Positions 43,611 through 55,605 are shown, counted from the first letter of the stretch. The stretch: 64,000 nt of DNA from Apoda limacodes (GCA_946406115.1 OX291560.1:8309158-8373157); one strand, 5' to 3'. Made by a program: numbers and translations. Notes: generated by a model not told the origin, from the letters alone.

Positions 43611-44589
43611 ACACTATAATAAAGGTGCAAGCGAGATATATAGAAACGTAGCCCATTTCTAACTCGCTCACATGTGTCACTGCGTAAAATTAAATATACT
43701 AACAAATAAAAGCTACCAATTTTAGTTATACTTGTAAAATAAGTCTACTTTACAGGTCAGGTACATCCCTAATGTTTTTGTGCGAGCCAACGTACAGACA
43801 AATACAGGGGACAAGCATACTAGTCTTGGTGCAGTGAGATCGTGCTAGTGTCACGTGAAATTGTTACACTTGTAAGAATATCTACTATCTTTCTTTGAAC
43901 TATGGTCTTATTGTACGCAAACAAAGAAGTGGGCGATATTAAGTCAGAAAATTATTTAAAAATATAATATTAAGAACCTAATTTTATTTACCTTCATTTG
44001 CAATGCTTCGTAATAACACGTGTAGCTAAATTCATAAATATATGATGAGTTTAATTAACACAATTTAACGATTTAAATAACACGAGAGAAAATTGCGGAT
44101 GTAAAATATATTCACTATTATTAACAAATTAAAATTCTAGTAGTTTGATCGTGTAAAGTATAATGAAAGCAAAACAAGAGGAGAAAGTAAGGATTTACGA
44201 GAACCAGAACAAAAATCTACTGATGCCGAGAACTGCGGCGGAAAACGACAGTGCGTCTATCAACGCGGATTGGTCGTTTTGTTAAATAACCGCGCCGATA
44301 TTTCAATGTAACAATTGATTTATACAATCTAGTAGCAACCACTTTAACGAATAGTTCCTACCGGATACTCTCTCCATATAAACTTTGATTCCCCGATTCC
44401 GAGGAATTGTAGTTTTTTCCGGAAGGCGTAGGAATTTTGAAGGTATGGTTTACAGTTTTGAACACACTCAATAAAATAAAATAAAAAAAAAACTCCTAGT
44501 GTATTTCTCTAGAGGAGAAAACACCCTATACTCAAACGTCGTCGTGATCGTCTCAGCCGTAATATATAAAACGTCCACTGTTGGGTGTA
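43611..44589. other. AT-rich DNA, with a short CpG-bearing part at about 44220-44290
   Basis: GAACTGCGGCGGAAAACGAC and CAACGCGGATTGGTCGTTTT stand out in composition but are not assignable. Confidence 0.4.
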
Positions 44590-44830
44590 GGCCTCCCATA
44601 CATTATTCCGCAATGGGCAGTTTTGAGCAGTGGCAGCAGTTCCACTGCCTTCAAGCAGCTCTTTAAAGTCTGCAACCTATGTAACTTTTTTTTAAGAGCA
44701 ACTATCGTGTTTCTTGCCGGATCCTTCTTCGTAGTAATCAACATTGTGAACCAGATTTTACAAAAATAGTATTTCATAACTTTAACGATTATAAAGTGTT
44801 TGTAAAAACCTTATTTAATTTTTTTTACTG
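44590..44830 (+). mobile_element. LINE 3' non-coding tail, diverged
   Basis: AAGAGCAACTATCGTGTTTC, TTGCCGGATCCTTCTTCGTA and GTAATCAACATTGTGAACC match the 3' part of the element at 17480-18030 (AGTAACTATTGAGTGTCTTG and AATCAACAACATTGTGAACC). No coding part remains. Confidence 0.6.
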
Positions 44831-45487
44831 ACGTATTTGTGTTGCCAGTGATAACTCAAGTGACAGAAACGTGATAACTATTGCCAATAAAACATTTGAA
44901 TGCAAGCAATCACAAAATACACGTGCCACTGAGTATTTATTACATAGATAAACGGAAATATAGGGTTATGAGTTGATGAATTAAAAAAAAAACATGTTAA
45001 ACAAAGTTTATGTAAAGTTTCATCAATACAAAAAAATCCATTGCTGCGTAATGAAAGATCCTCACTTGAGAACAGCTCGATTGATTTGTCTGAGATTGTT
45101 GCTTGTAAATAATTATCAGTACAAATTTTGTATGAAATAATTTAAATGCCACCAAAAACTCGGGAATTTGGATAGTATAGTTTTGTATGATAATCTCAAT
45201 AACTGAGCGACACCAGGCACGAACAGCTAGTCGAATATAAAATTGTCCTCGGGTTCGATTCACGATCCAATCGATTTATGTATCACGTTGCGCGGAAACA
45301 ATTATCGGAGTGAAGTGGAACTGCACGGTGGTCTTCAAATGTGACAGAGAAATTATCTCGAGCACCTGCAGCTAAATTGCATATTGCGTTATTGAGATTA
45401 TCCGTGATCGGTTTTCCTTCCGTGCCAAATCAGATCCTGCTCTACATAGATGGTGAATCGAAAATGACCAGCTCCAGAGTAATAAGT

Positions 45488-46160
45488 AAAAAAACCGGCC
45501 AAGTCCGAGTCGGACTCGCGCACCGAGGGTTTCGTACCTACAACCATTTACGGAATTTACTTGTTGTTATACTTTAGAGAGAGGGAGAGAGATAGAGTCG
45601 GTGGTGGCCGAGAGTTTTTGGTTTTACTTTGCGTCCTGAGTAGCAAAGGTTCGAGAATGGCGTATAAATCAATGAGTGTTTTTCGGTGAAGGAAAACATC
45701 GTGAGGAAACCTGTAAACGTCAAAAGACGTATGTGAAGTCCACAACCCGCATTGGGCCTGCGTGTGGACTATAGCCTAAATCGCCCTCGGTGAGGGTAGG
45801 CCTTGCCCCAACAGTAGGGACGTATGAGGCTGATAAGGAATTAGGATACTTTAGAGTTCACACTATTTTTCACTGCAAGTTTGAAGTTTATTTTATTTGT
45901 ATTACTGTTTTTACGATAAAGCAAAAACAAAAAAAATATGTTTCTTGTATGGGGACCCCTTTAAATATTTACTTTTTATTATATGTTATAACATATATTC
46001 TGTGAACATTTCAGACTTCCACCTATTTCTGTCTAAAAGATAGTGCCTTTTAATGGTCGGATAGAACGAGAAACAGACAGACAAACAGTTTGACAGACAG
46101 CATTGGCTTAGAAATAGGGCTCCGTTGGCACTCTTTGGATACGGAACCCTAAAAATTAAA
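45488..46160 (+). mobile_element. Lepidopteran CCGGCCAAGTCCG repeat, interrupted by a SINE
   Basis: It begins AAAAAACCGGCCAAGTCCGA and GTCGGACTCGCGCACCGAGG and ends TACGGAACCCTAAAAATTAA. The same ends bracket 14104-14775. A SINE lies inside at 45580-45845 with matching 11-bp flanks. Confidence 0.75.
45580..45845 (+). mobile_element. SINE-like insertion with perfect target-site duplication
   Basis: ATACTTTAGAG at 45569-45579 is repeated exactly at 45846-45856. Between them lie GGTGGTGGCCGAGAGTTTTT, CGGTGAAGGAAAACATCGTG, AGTCCACAACCCGCATTGGG and GTAGGCCTTGCCCCAACAGT. The long target duplication shows insertion by target-primed reverse transcription. Confidence 0.85.
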
Positions 46161-46261
46161 GACTAGGGACAGGATAGCCAGTTCTTATCGAAGTAAGTCA
46201 AAATTGGACAACAACCATTTATAATGTGTACGTACGTATATACGGATATGGTGCAACAAAC

Positions 46262-46385
46262 TTTTCTAACCCGGTGGTCAAAAATCAAAACTACAATCGG
46301 CATAATATTTAACTGAAATGTTATGAACTTACAAAGACAGCGTCAACACCCTAGGTCAGAAGGTCAGAAAAGTTTGTTCCACTGT
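46262..46385 (+). repeat. Short interspersed repeat
   Basis: GGTGGTCAAAAATCAAAACT, ACTGAAATGTTATGAACTTA and GTCAGAAGGTCAGAAAAGTT. Copies at 22820-22942 (reversed) and 54700-54812. Confidence 0.6.
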
Positions 46386-47329
46386 AATTTTGTCGATAGT
46401 TCACGTTCTTTTCAGTGGGCACAGTTACTTTATGAGAGTCATAATAATTATCACCTCAACTGTTACGTGCTTTTGGGCCTCTTGAGTGAAATTAGCTGTA
46501 TTTTTCGCCTTGTAACGGTAACAAAAAAAAGTAGAACATTGCTTAAAATGTCAGTGGCCCAATTTACTTGCAGCAGAATAAATTAACGCAATACTTTACG
46601 TTGAATATTCACATTTTTATTAACAAAAAGTAAGACGACTACTCTAAATAGTTTTCCACCTATTGTACAGGTAAAATTAAGAAATAAAAGATTTCGATGG
46701 AATTATATATATATTATATATTATAACTAACTATGTATATACATAGTTCGTTAGTTGAATTGTTTATCCGCAGCGAGAAAAATTGACGAAAAATTAAGAA
46801 CCTGACTAACGTCATGGAATAGTCGTACGCCTTCAAATACCTCACTCTCAAGTATTCTGGCAAGATTTTATCCATCGAAAATTTCTGGTTTTCAGTTCTG
46901 GTACTTTAGGAAATCGCAATTTTTTAACGGCCTTAAATTCTACGTCATGCATGCCTATCTAGTACGTTTGTTACTGCGAAAACGTCCCATCAACTAAAAC
47001 GGATTTGGCTGAATTTTAGAATGGAGATATAGCTTAAACCCTAATACATATCGCAGGCTACATTTTATTTGGGAAAATTCAAAAGTTACCCCAGAAGTAT
47101 CTTATAACCAAATTCCTATAGCTAACTATAAATTGCTATGGCATATTTCCTAAGCTCCTCCAATTGATTAAGCAAGGCGTAATTCTAGGAATCCCATGCC
47201 AAATTTAGCTAAACACTAGGCAGAGCCACGGGTAAAATTTACAAGAAAATAATGTTTTCAGTAATACAAGAACAAATTACTAGAATTATTCCACAATTTC
47301 AATTCCTAATAAGATTTATTTCAAATCAT
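46386..47329. other. AT-rich DNA, nothing assigned
   Basis: Contains a 16-bp palindrome CTATGTATATACATAG near 46730 within a larger weak hairpin. No gene signal. Confidence 0.45.
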
Positions 47330-47530
47330 AGTTCGGGCGTCAGCGTCTACAAACGTTCGGCGTGCGCTCCCGCGCTTCGTAATAAGCACGTCGTTGTCGA
47401 GTTGTCCGTCCGTCCGTCCATGCATCGTATCGGATCGTGCACTTCGCCGTCAGACGGTCACGAACAACACATCTAACTTCGTTATTTTGTTGTATTCCTT
47501 CGTCGGATTCGCCGAATAGGGTGAATTTAT
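47330..47530. promoter_or_regulatory. CpG-rich patch, possible alternative promoter or first exon
   Basis: Within AT-rich DNA, 47335-47480 is rich in CpG (TCGGCGTGCGCTCCCGCGCT, TCCGTCCGTCCGTCCATGCA, CACTTCGCCGTCAGACGGTC). Frames are open on both strands across it (74 and 103 codons), as expected from low stop density in GC-rich DNA. Insect first exons often look like this. No TATA box or clear initiator was identified. Confidence 0.25.
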
Positions 47531-48307
47531 TATATCGTATTTTACAACGTTTCAACGTCATGTTAGATTGTATTTTAGTTATAAAGTTATTCTGCATGTA
47601 TTGCATTTGTCTTAAGGGATTGTATTTGCGACACAATTTTGGTAACGTCAATTTTAATTGTTATTTGTAAATTCTCTGGAAATACGTCAAACATTAGTAA
47701 TGACGTATCGTAGATATGAACTGTTTTAGTATAGCGCCACGGGGTTAAAATTACCTTCGGCACGGGGATAATTGCTTTTCGACACAATCTACCCCACGAT
47801 TAGCAACAATGTCTAGCCTTAAATAGTCTTAAATAGAAGCTATATATAGAGAGACGCAGCGATATTAGCAAGGAAACAAACCCTTAAAAAATTGTTACTT
47901 TCTGGTAACAAGTATAAGCAAATCCTTACGTTTGTTTTCTCGAAATCACTTAAAAATCGTTTTAAACTGAAGTTAAAACTATATTTAGGTTAACAACAGG
48001 TTACCATTGCATTTTAAGGACCGTGCGTGAGACCGTAACTAATGCGTTTACGTATTTTACAGCGCGTTTCACCGCTTGTTCGCGTAAACAACCGTCACAT
48101 AAAATTCTGAGTAAAGGAGTTCCATGTATTAATGTTGTGACCGTTGTGACCACAACTAACTACTTACTCAGGTCACAATCCTATCATTAAATAAATAATA
48201 ACATAATTACAAATCAAATATATTTACAGTACAGTTACCTGCGAATGCAAATATACCATATATGTTGTATATACTACTACGATTTTTCTAAGCGACACTT
48301 ATTTAAA
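47531..48307. other. AT-rich DNA, nothing assigned
   Basis: No exon or repeat recognised. Confidence 0.45.
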
Positions 48308-48412
48308 AATAATAAAACGGGATTAAACGCGTCGTTATTTGGCAAGATATAAAGTATAAAAATAAGGTATTTTGCCATATAACGACGCGTTTAATCCCGG
48401 TTTATTATTATT
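48308..48412. repeat. Long foldback hairpin, about 40-bp arms
   Basis: The left arm 48308-48349 holds CGGGATTAAACGCGTCGTTA; the right arm 48368-48412 holds TAACGACGCGTTTAATCCCG. The arms match over about 38 of 42 bases, with a loop of about 18 to 20. It is immediately followed by three copies of ATTTGCTACACTT-like words (48421-48455). A small MITE is most likely; a microRNA-precursor-like RNA is possible. Confidence 0.7.
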
Positions 48413-49043
48413 AAATTATTATTTGCTACACTTATTTGCTACACTTATTTGCTAAGCAATACACGTCATTGCTAGAGGATGCCTTAACCTAAGCAAAAAC
48501 ATTTACAGTAATAACGAATATCGGTGCTATGTGGCTTCTTACGGAGTAAAATATTGTTATCGGAAAAAAAAGATCTTACTTTACAAGGTACTACAGTAAT
48601 AATAGACAAACAAAATATGTTCACTTTTCGAGTGCGGAACCCTAAAAGTTTGTGTACCGTACGGGTCGTACAAATCCACCCTCTCTTATAACAATTGTTT
48701 ACACAAACTGGTCGTTTCTAAGCCCCGCATTGATGCGGCGTGCCCGGCGGAAACACGATATGCTGGCTGAATCTAAGTGTATTTACCAAATAAGGGACAC
48801 TGAAAAGTAGCTTTTGCCCGTACATGTGGAGCACACTATGCGTAGTGCTTACAGGTTTAAATAAAACCTAGATTTAATGTTAAGTTCAACCCTGAAACTA
48901 ACAAAAGTGAAAATTGCATCAAAAGCGTTTTAGAAGTTTCTGCGTGATGGTATAACAAAGATTTTTTTTTTTATCTTTTTTATTATCCTTTCTGTACAAA
49001 TAAAGAGACTCATATATACCGGCTAGTTTTATCTCTATATATA

Positions 49044-49625
49044 CACACCGGCACAATTAGCGGAACAGAAAAAAAAGTGAGACTATGAGATAATAACGCA
49101 TATATTTGACGAAATCATTCAGATTGTTGGGGGGTGGCATTCTGGATTTAACTCTTCTTTTTAGCCAGTCCCAGACATGCTCTATCGGATTCATATCGGG
49201 GGAATTTGCTGGCCACTGCATCACCGGTATACCTACGTGGCTCAGATATGCCTGTACCGATTGTGCACTATGAGCACGAGCATTATCTTGCATTAGAATA
49301 AAGTCGTCACCAATAAATGGGGCAAATGGTTCAACATGTTCTTCTAAAATGTCTCTGATGTATCGATCTGCTGTCATGGTCCCTCCTGTGACTATCACTA
49401 ACTCCGTGCGAGCTCCCAAACATATCCCTCCCCAAACCATTATGAGCCGCCACCATAAGCCACTGTGTGTTCAAAATTAGACTGTATGTGGCGTTCTCCT
49501 TTGCGTCTCCATATTCGCTGTCTCCCATCGATCTGTTTTAAAACAACTCTGCACTCATCAGTAAAGAGAACCTGCTGCCATTCGTTCAAATCCTTTTTTT
49601 GTGTTCCGCTAATTGTGCCGGTGTG
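49044..49625 (-). mobile_element. Tc1-type DNA transposon, internally deleted, both inverted repeats present
   Basis: Inverted ends CACACCGGCACAATTAGCGG AACA are found at 49044-49067 and, reversed, 49602-49625, each flanked by TA inside TA-rich DNA as expected for a TA target. Only 582 bp remain, carrying the catalytic middle and part of the C-terminal side of a transposase. The N-terminal helix-turn-helix region and the extreme C-terminus are gone, and the inverted repeat abuts coding sequence directly. It would be non-autonomous. Confidence 0.88.
49076..49600 (-). pseudogene. Tc1-type transposase fragment (DD34E)
   Basis: Read on the minus strand, the fragment starts KDLNEWQQVLFTDEC (first catalytic Asp in TDE). 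A one-base shift near 49440-49445 splits it, and it goes on with MVWGGICLGARTELVIVTGG. The second Asp is in LMQDNARAHSAQ and the Glu is in SPDMNPIEHVWDWLKRR, with 34 residues between them. This DD34E spacing marks the Tc1 group of Tc1/mariner transposases. The frame is lost after NNLNDFV. It is dead because of the shift and the missing DNA-binding domain. Confidence 0.85.
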
Positions 49626-50640
49626 TATATATATAATATCATCTTTCGTAAGTTTGTATCTGCAAAATTCGAAAATTTGTCGATGGATTGATTTAAAACA
49701 TTTACATAATATTGCATATGTATATTAAAGTGTTTTATTCACTTTTTATCTCGAAGTTCCCACGGGAACGGGCGTTGCGAGAGTAGGCTGCAGTGATACT
49801 TTAAAACTATTTCGTCCTAGTAGGTACATACACTAAATTTATAAAAATTATATATTTGGCACAAGTGATCCAAAATCGCTTCCTCGCACAATTTTCAAAG
49901 AATAAATGCTGCGTAATACCTATCTTGGGCACACTGCCACATGGACATAGTTTTGTAATAACTTTATTTAAAATGGAAGTAAATCGTTTAACTTAACAGG
50001 TAGGTTTTAAACCTCTACCTTCCGAACGACAGTTCATCGTTAAGATATCACGAATTTAAAGAAAAAAATTGAAATTAAGTCACAGTTTAAAATTACTTAC
50101 AGTTTAATACAAATCACGACTCTGTCAACGCAAAGCTACTCCGTACGAATCAATCGCCATGAAATAATTCCCCGAAGAGAGTTCAGCATCCGCCCCTCAC
50201 CATTTATCTATGGCACCAACTAATGACGATGAACTAACTGACAGATCCGTCCGGCGGGAATAGAAAAAAAAAACAGTCAAGCGGGAGTGGGAATTGAGTA
50301 CAATGAGTCTGTAGCAACTTTTAGTAGTATGTATCACAGTGGTTTCCAAGAAATAATGACATCACAGACAAAGATAACAGTTTGGAGTAGAAGGATGTAC
50401 TCTGTTATCGCTAATGCCAAACTTTTATTAATGAAAAAAAAGGGTATGTATACACTTTAGGATTCTAAGGAAATCTGCCAAACTGAATAGACCTAATAGT
50501 AATGTAATAAAACTCTCTGCTCTGATATAAAGACAAACAGATATAAATACGGTCTCTAAAAGAAAAGTATAATGCAAGACCTACGACTGAGTGATCCTGT
50601 AAGGACTCCGTTAAATATAAGTATGTCTTGTACCAAAAAT
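49626..50640. other. AT-rich DNA, nothing assigned
   Basis: No gene or recognised repeat. Confidence 0.45.
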
Positions 50641-50680
50641 CACCACATTGTCAAAATGTGTTATTTTGGCAATGTGGTGG
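50641..50680. repeat. Short foldback hairpin, 16-17 bp stem
   Basis: CACCACATTGTCAAAAT faces ATTTTGGCAATGTGGTG with a five-base loop and one mismatch (or G-U pair). Confidence 0.65.
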
Positions 50681-53014
50681 TAAAGTAAAATATTTAATTT
50701 ATTAAAAACTTTTTTTGACTGAAAACAAATTAAAATATTCAACGTGCCGTATCGTGCCAATGTTGAGCCAATCAGCGATGATACTCCAAGGGCTGGACCA
50801 TACTGTGACAGGGAGTTATTCAAACATTAATTACATTAAAACTAAAAGAAACAATTTCCTACGAATTAGACTTCATACAAGTACCACCACTAGTATTTCG
50901 TAAAGTTAAATTTTTTCCATTGCCATTACAATATCAAAAAAGAAACCTAATAATACGTTACACGATGACTAATTTCTTGTATGATAAAATCATTTCAAAG
51001 TCTTTCAATGCATACAAATTTAAACTACAGGACAACCATCACTATACTTAACCCAAAAAGGTAAAATTACAATGCAAATAAATAGAACGATTACAAGATA
51101 TTAACAGATAAAGATAAAGAGAATCACGCAAACACTTTACAAAATTAAAAACTCATAAACACTCCATTAGTAGCAGAAAAGTAAAAAGGTTTTATTTTAA
51201 TTTCTCACAAGATCATTGTGCGATGTCTTGAAACGATCAAAGAGATATGTGTCAAAGTGCAAAGTGATATAACATCCGATGGGAAAGTCAATAAAAACTA
51301 CAGAGATAACAAAGCTTGCAATTTAGGCTAAACAGGGTTAAGTGTTCTAAATGAATAACTCCTAACGGTTACAATTAAGGTGATGTGGTGAAGAAATGAA
51401 TTGTGTAATCCATAAATTCGATTCGGCTGAGAAATAAATAAATTAAAAGACAATGTATGTATTGAGTCAAAGTTTTTAGGTTAAAGCCTTTTAGAGAAAG
51501 CATAAATATAACTATTGTTACGTGAACACACTTTGGATTCGCCAAACAGTGGCTGAGTAACAGAGCGATGACACATGGACAGTAATATGGACTAAGGAAA
51601 AATTGTGAACTGAAAACAAAGTCATATATTGTATACCATTTTTCTATTATGAGGCATGTTACTGCTAATAGCTCTTTTATACTTTCAGCACCTACATCTA
51701 ATTATATTCTGTACGTACCTCGAATTACTTCAACTCGTATATCCATATAGAACTAATGGTAACGGACTGTAATTCGATCTAGAAGCACAATTAAACTAAA
51801 TTACACGTTGTCCAAATAGGGGCATTGGTGCTGCATCTGTCAAAGTGCATTAGCTTCATAATGACCGTGAACAGATGCGAGACGGTTGAATTGACTTCAA
51901 CGACTGTACTTTGATTGCTTCAAATAAACTCTAATTATTAAATGAATATTGAATAAATTTAAATCTAATAATTGTAGTAAATACCTTGAAAAAGTATGCC
52001 ACTAAACTTTTCGGTGTTAATAAAAAAAATTAAAAGTGGATTCACACTTTTCTATCCTATGAAGTCTTAAATCGGACTGTGTATAAAAATTTTTAGGACG
52101 ACACCCTTACATATTGTAGAATTGCATCCGATTTTTAGAATAGGAAGGTGTAGTTCATCTTTAAATATTTTGGAATGTTAAAAAAAAGATTTAAATTTTC
52201 TGATAAAATTCAAATTACCCTTCATCAGTATCGTCGCAAAAAAGTAAATAATCTAATGTTCTATATTTTGACCTTTGCTTAAATTTTAATAGGTTTAATA
52301 ACTAATAGTCATACAGAGTCAAAATTCCATTAATATCGGTGTAACAATAACGTATCCAGCTGGTCGACAAAGTACAGTACGTTTGTGCAGCTGTACAAAT
52401 GCACACAAGGCGTCTAGTATCGACGACATTGAATGCAACTACGCACGGCGTGATGACAAGTAAATTGCGTATGCTTTCTCATCAACATTTAATTTTGTAT
52501 CCAATTTAAATAGAGAAAGTAAGTTTTTTATTGATAGCATGTTCCATGTTGTCATTGATATATGAAACTACTGTATTCCATTAGATTCACTTTTGAAAAT
52601 TTAGTTAACACAAGTTTAAAATTGCCGTTTTTTGACAGCACTTGAATAAGTGAACTCTGAACTACATTTATCATTTTTAAAGTTGTTTAATGAGACCATG
52701 ATATTCGGGCTTCAAAATCAATATGTACTCGAATAACGAAAATTGTCGAATTTTTAAATAAAGTGTCGAAATAAGTTACTCTTGACAACTAAACCACCAA
52801 AAACATTTTCATGTAAAATGTTGCCAAGACGAATAAATAAACTCTACACCTTAGTCAAAATATGTGGCTTGGCCGTTTCGTTATTACAACAACTATTGTA
52901 AAACTGTGTAATAAGCAGTGAATTAATTTTTTGAGATTTAATTTCTTTCTGTAAGTTGCCTATGACAATATTTTTTTCATTTGTCAATTTGTTCTTTCAT
53001 CAGACATCAGAGGT
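50681..53014. other. AT-rich DNA, nothing assigned
   Basis: No exon or element was recognised. A slightly GC-richer part at 52360-52450 (GTTTGTGCAGCTGTACAAAT) contains a short palindrome. Confidence 0.45.
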
Positions 53015-53188
53015 GCCTTTTTTCATAGCCCACTCTCTATCTTTGTTTAGCTTAAATAGCCTTTTTTCATAGCCCACTCTCTATCTTTGTTTAGCTTAAA
53101 TAGCCTTTTTTTATAGCCCACTCTCTATCTTTGTTTAGCTTAAATAGCCTTTTTTTATAGCCCACTCTCTTTCTTCGTTTAATTTAAT
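53015..53188. repeat. 44-bp minisatellite, four copies
   Basis: Units at 53015, 53059, 53103 and 53147 read GCCTTTTTTCATAGCCCACT, CTCTATCTTTGTTTAGCTTA, AATA. Copies 1-3 are almost identical, with the CAT/TAT change in copies 3 and 4; copy 4 is diverged at its end. Confidence 0.92.
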
Positions 53189-53429
53189 TTTCATTGTTTA
53201 TAAGGGGTTATATTATAAAAAACTATATGCGCATAAGTCCATTGGTTTACTATGTCATCAGATTTTTAAGTCCGACCTGTCATGTAGCCCATTACGATTT
53301 TTATCTTACACCAACCGGGGCCTACTGCATTGTGATTTCCAATTCCCATAGAAGTTTTATTATGTAAATAATTGTCACTACATTTTAATTTTTAACAAAG
53401 TACATAAGTATCGTAATATTGCTGCAGTA

Positions 53430-54110
53430 ATTCTGAAACCTGATGAAAGCCCCATATTCACCCAAAAAAAACAGAATTACATATTTTTTTATTTGTAAAA
53501 AGAAATCTATGTACTTGCATATTTTTTACATCTGTAGCATGAAATTTTGTTGTATGGGATAGGCCATACAAACTTCCATCCGCTAATTCAAAGGGTGATT
53601 TACTAAAAATGCTGAAATATGTATTTTATTATTTATGAGAAGAGACCTATATCAATTTTGAGACCTCTAGCATCAACATTTGCAGAAGTCTGATACAAAC
53701 TGCCATCCCCTAATTTAAGGTGTTAGGGGGGTAAAAGTTCCAAGTTTTTGTTTGTTGTTTGTGTACTAATACTAGCTTACATAATAAAATTCAGCTTTCT
53801 AGGACTTCAAGTAGTACCCTAAGAATTTTGATGATCATTACTGAGTGAGTGACGAAACCGGGATTTTTTAGATATCAATAAATTCTAAAGTGTAAGAGCT
53901 ATGCAATTGAAAACTTTATATGTTTAATAAATCCACTATTGACATCATATCCCAAAAATTTTGTTTATCTGGTATAATCCAACCACAAGTTATGATGAGG
54001 GTTCAAAAAACGACGAAGCGCTTCGAGGAAAGGTTACAGGTTGTGCCCTGTACAGTGCCCTTGCGCTTCGCTTGGCTTGTCTTGGCGGGGACACTACCGC
54101 GCCCTTAGAT
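53430..54110 (+). repeat. Unclassified interspersed repeat region
   Basis: CTTTCTAGGACTTCAAGTAG, ACTGAGTGAGTGACGAAACC and, near the end, a GC-rich stretch GACGAAGCGCTTCGAGGAAA with CTTGCGCTTCGCTTGGCTTG have the look of a non-autonomous element. Ends could not be fixed. Confidence 0.35.
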
Positions 54111-54699
54111 AGTAAAGATATGCAATAACACTGCACTCACAAAATATACATCTAAAAAAACCGATTAAAATTTCGATTAATATAATTGATGTAAAATTAA
54201 ATAAATTTTCCATCGCGTCATCCTTGAATAATACCACAATGAAAACTAATATTTGAAGCATATTTCCCAATTGTAAAGAAAAGTGCTAGAACAGACCCCT
54301 AATAATGAAAAATATAAAGTAAAATTAATGCTAAGTCACTGAGCATATTTCCGTTCAGCAAGAACTAAACGAATCAATACGTCCGTCAAAATTGCTTAGA
54401 AAACAACGCTGGCAAGCATAGGGGATCGATACGAATACAGTAATTAATCATAACAAACCCCTCGACTATTTTCACCGTTATTGGTGATTTGTTCTCTGAT
54501 ACACTCGTAGTTATCTAGATTGGTTCTTTTATTAAAGTAGCAGCGGGGAATATTCACACGTGTTTCTATTTAGTATTCTATTTTATTTCTCATTCAAAAA
54601 GCCTACGGAGGCTTCAAAACGTTCTCATTTGATTTCTATCTACATATAAAACGAAGTCTTTTAAAAACAGCAAAAGGTATAATGCTGCAAATTTTTTTG
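54111..54699. other. AT-rich DNA, nothing assigned
   Basis: No gene signal. Confidence 0.45.
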
Positions 54700-54812
54700 T
54701 GCCGGTAGACAAAAATCAAAAATGCAGTCGCCATACTGAAATGTTGTAAACTCACAACGACACTAGCGACTATACATCCAAAGTCAGAGGGTCAGAAAAG
54801 TTTGTTGCATTC
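54700..54812 (+). repeat. Short interspersed repeat
   Basis: CGGTAGACAAAAATCAAAAA, ACTGAAATGTTGTAAACTCA and GTCAGAGGGTCAGAAAAGTT match 46262-46385. Confidence 0.6.
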
Positions 54813-54908
54813 TAAGTAAAATTTGTGTGTATAAAAAAAAAGAAACTATAACTGACTGAAATTTCGCATTTAAGCCTAAGTGATTTAAAAGGATTTTGCA
54901 AATTTCAT

Positions 54909-55203
54909 CCCTTAAGAGGATACGATTCGTCTCAGCGTGCTTCATACAAACGAATTTCCCACATATGTTTGACATTTACCATTCAAATACCATAAATTTT
55001 AAACAAGTATTTTAGGAATAAATATCTAGGTCTGCAGTGTGACAGTTTTTTATTTAATTGTATAGTTAAAAAGTTGTACAGGATTCTAGTTTTTCATACA
55101 AATGGTCTCAAATAAGATTACCACTTAATGTCAAAAACAAGTAGGAAATTCGTTTGTATGAAGAGCGCTGCGTGGCGACGCGAATCGTATTCTCTTAAAG
55201 GGG
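54909..55203. mobile_element. MITE with about 50-bp inverted ends
   Basis: Left CCCTTAAGAGGATACGATTC and TTCATACAAACGAATTTCCC; right GGAAATTCGTTTGTATGAAG and CGAATCGTATTCTCTTAAAG. They are inverted over roughly 50 bp with gaps. The middle includes AGGAATAAATATCTAGGTCT. A reversed partial copy is at 30460-30665. Confidence 0.7.
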
Positions 55204-55559
55204 TAAAACGGATGTTGGAAAATCCGTCAAATTTGAAGCTATATGGAAAAAAAATTATTACCTATTAAGTATTTGGCCTATAGGTTGAAAATTAGAATTT
55301 TTCATCGTTTTTGAAAATTCATTCCTAGGGCATTATAGGGTATGCAAATTTGTATGAGAATTTGCGGACTTAGCATTCCTCGTATTCGCGGGAATAAGCT
55401 ATTCTTAGAATAAAACATCAAAAATCCTTAAGATTAATGCTTTTAACTTACCAAGTACAATTAATACAAAAATAGTATGAATTCAGTATAGTGCTTACGT
55501 ACCTGAAACAAATAAGATAAACACATTAATATATGGATATTAATATATAATAGTATGGA

Positions 55560-55605
55560 ACTCTTAGAGCGCGAGTCCAACTCGCACTTGGCCGATTTTT
55601 ATTCA
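55560..55605 (-). repeat. End fragment of the CCGGCCAAGTGCG repeat, reversed
   Basis: GAGCGCGAGTCCAACTCGCA and CTTGGCCGATTTTTATT are the reverse of the start of 45488-46160. The rest of the element to the left is diverged. Confidence 0.6.

Noticed and set aside
45557..45745. Minus-strand frame crossing the SINE
   Set aside because: It lies wholly inside a SINE insertion and its target site, so it is accidental.
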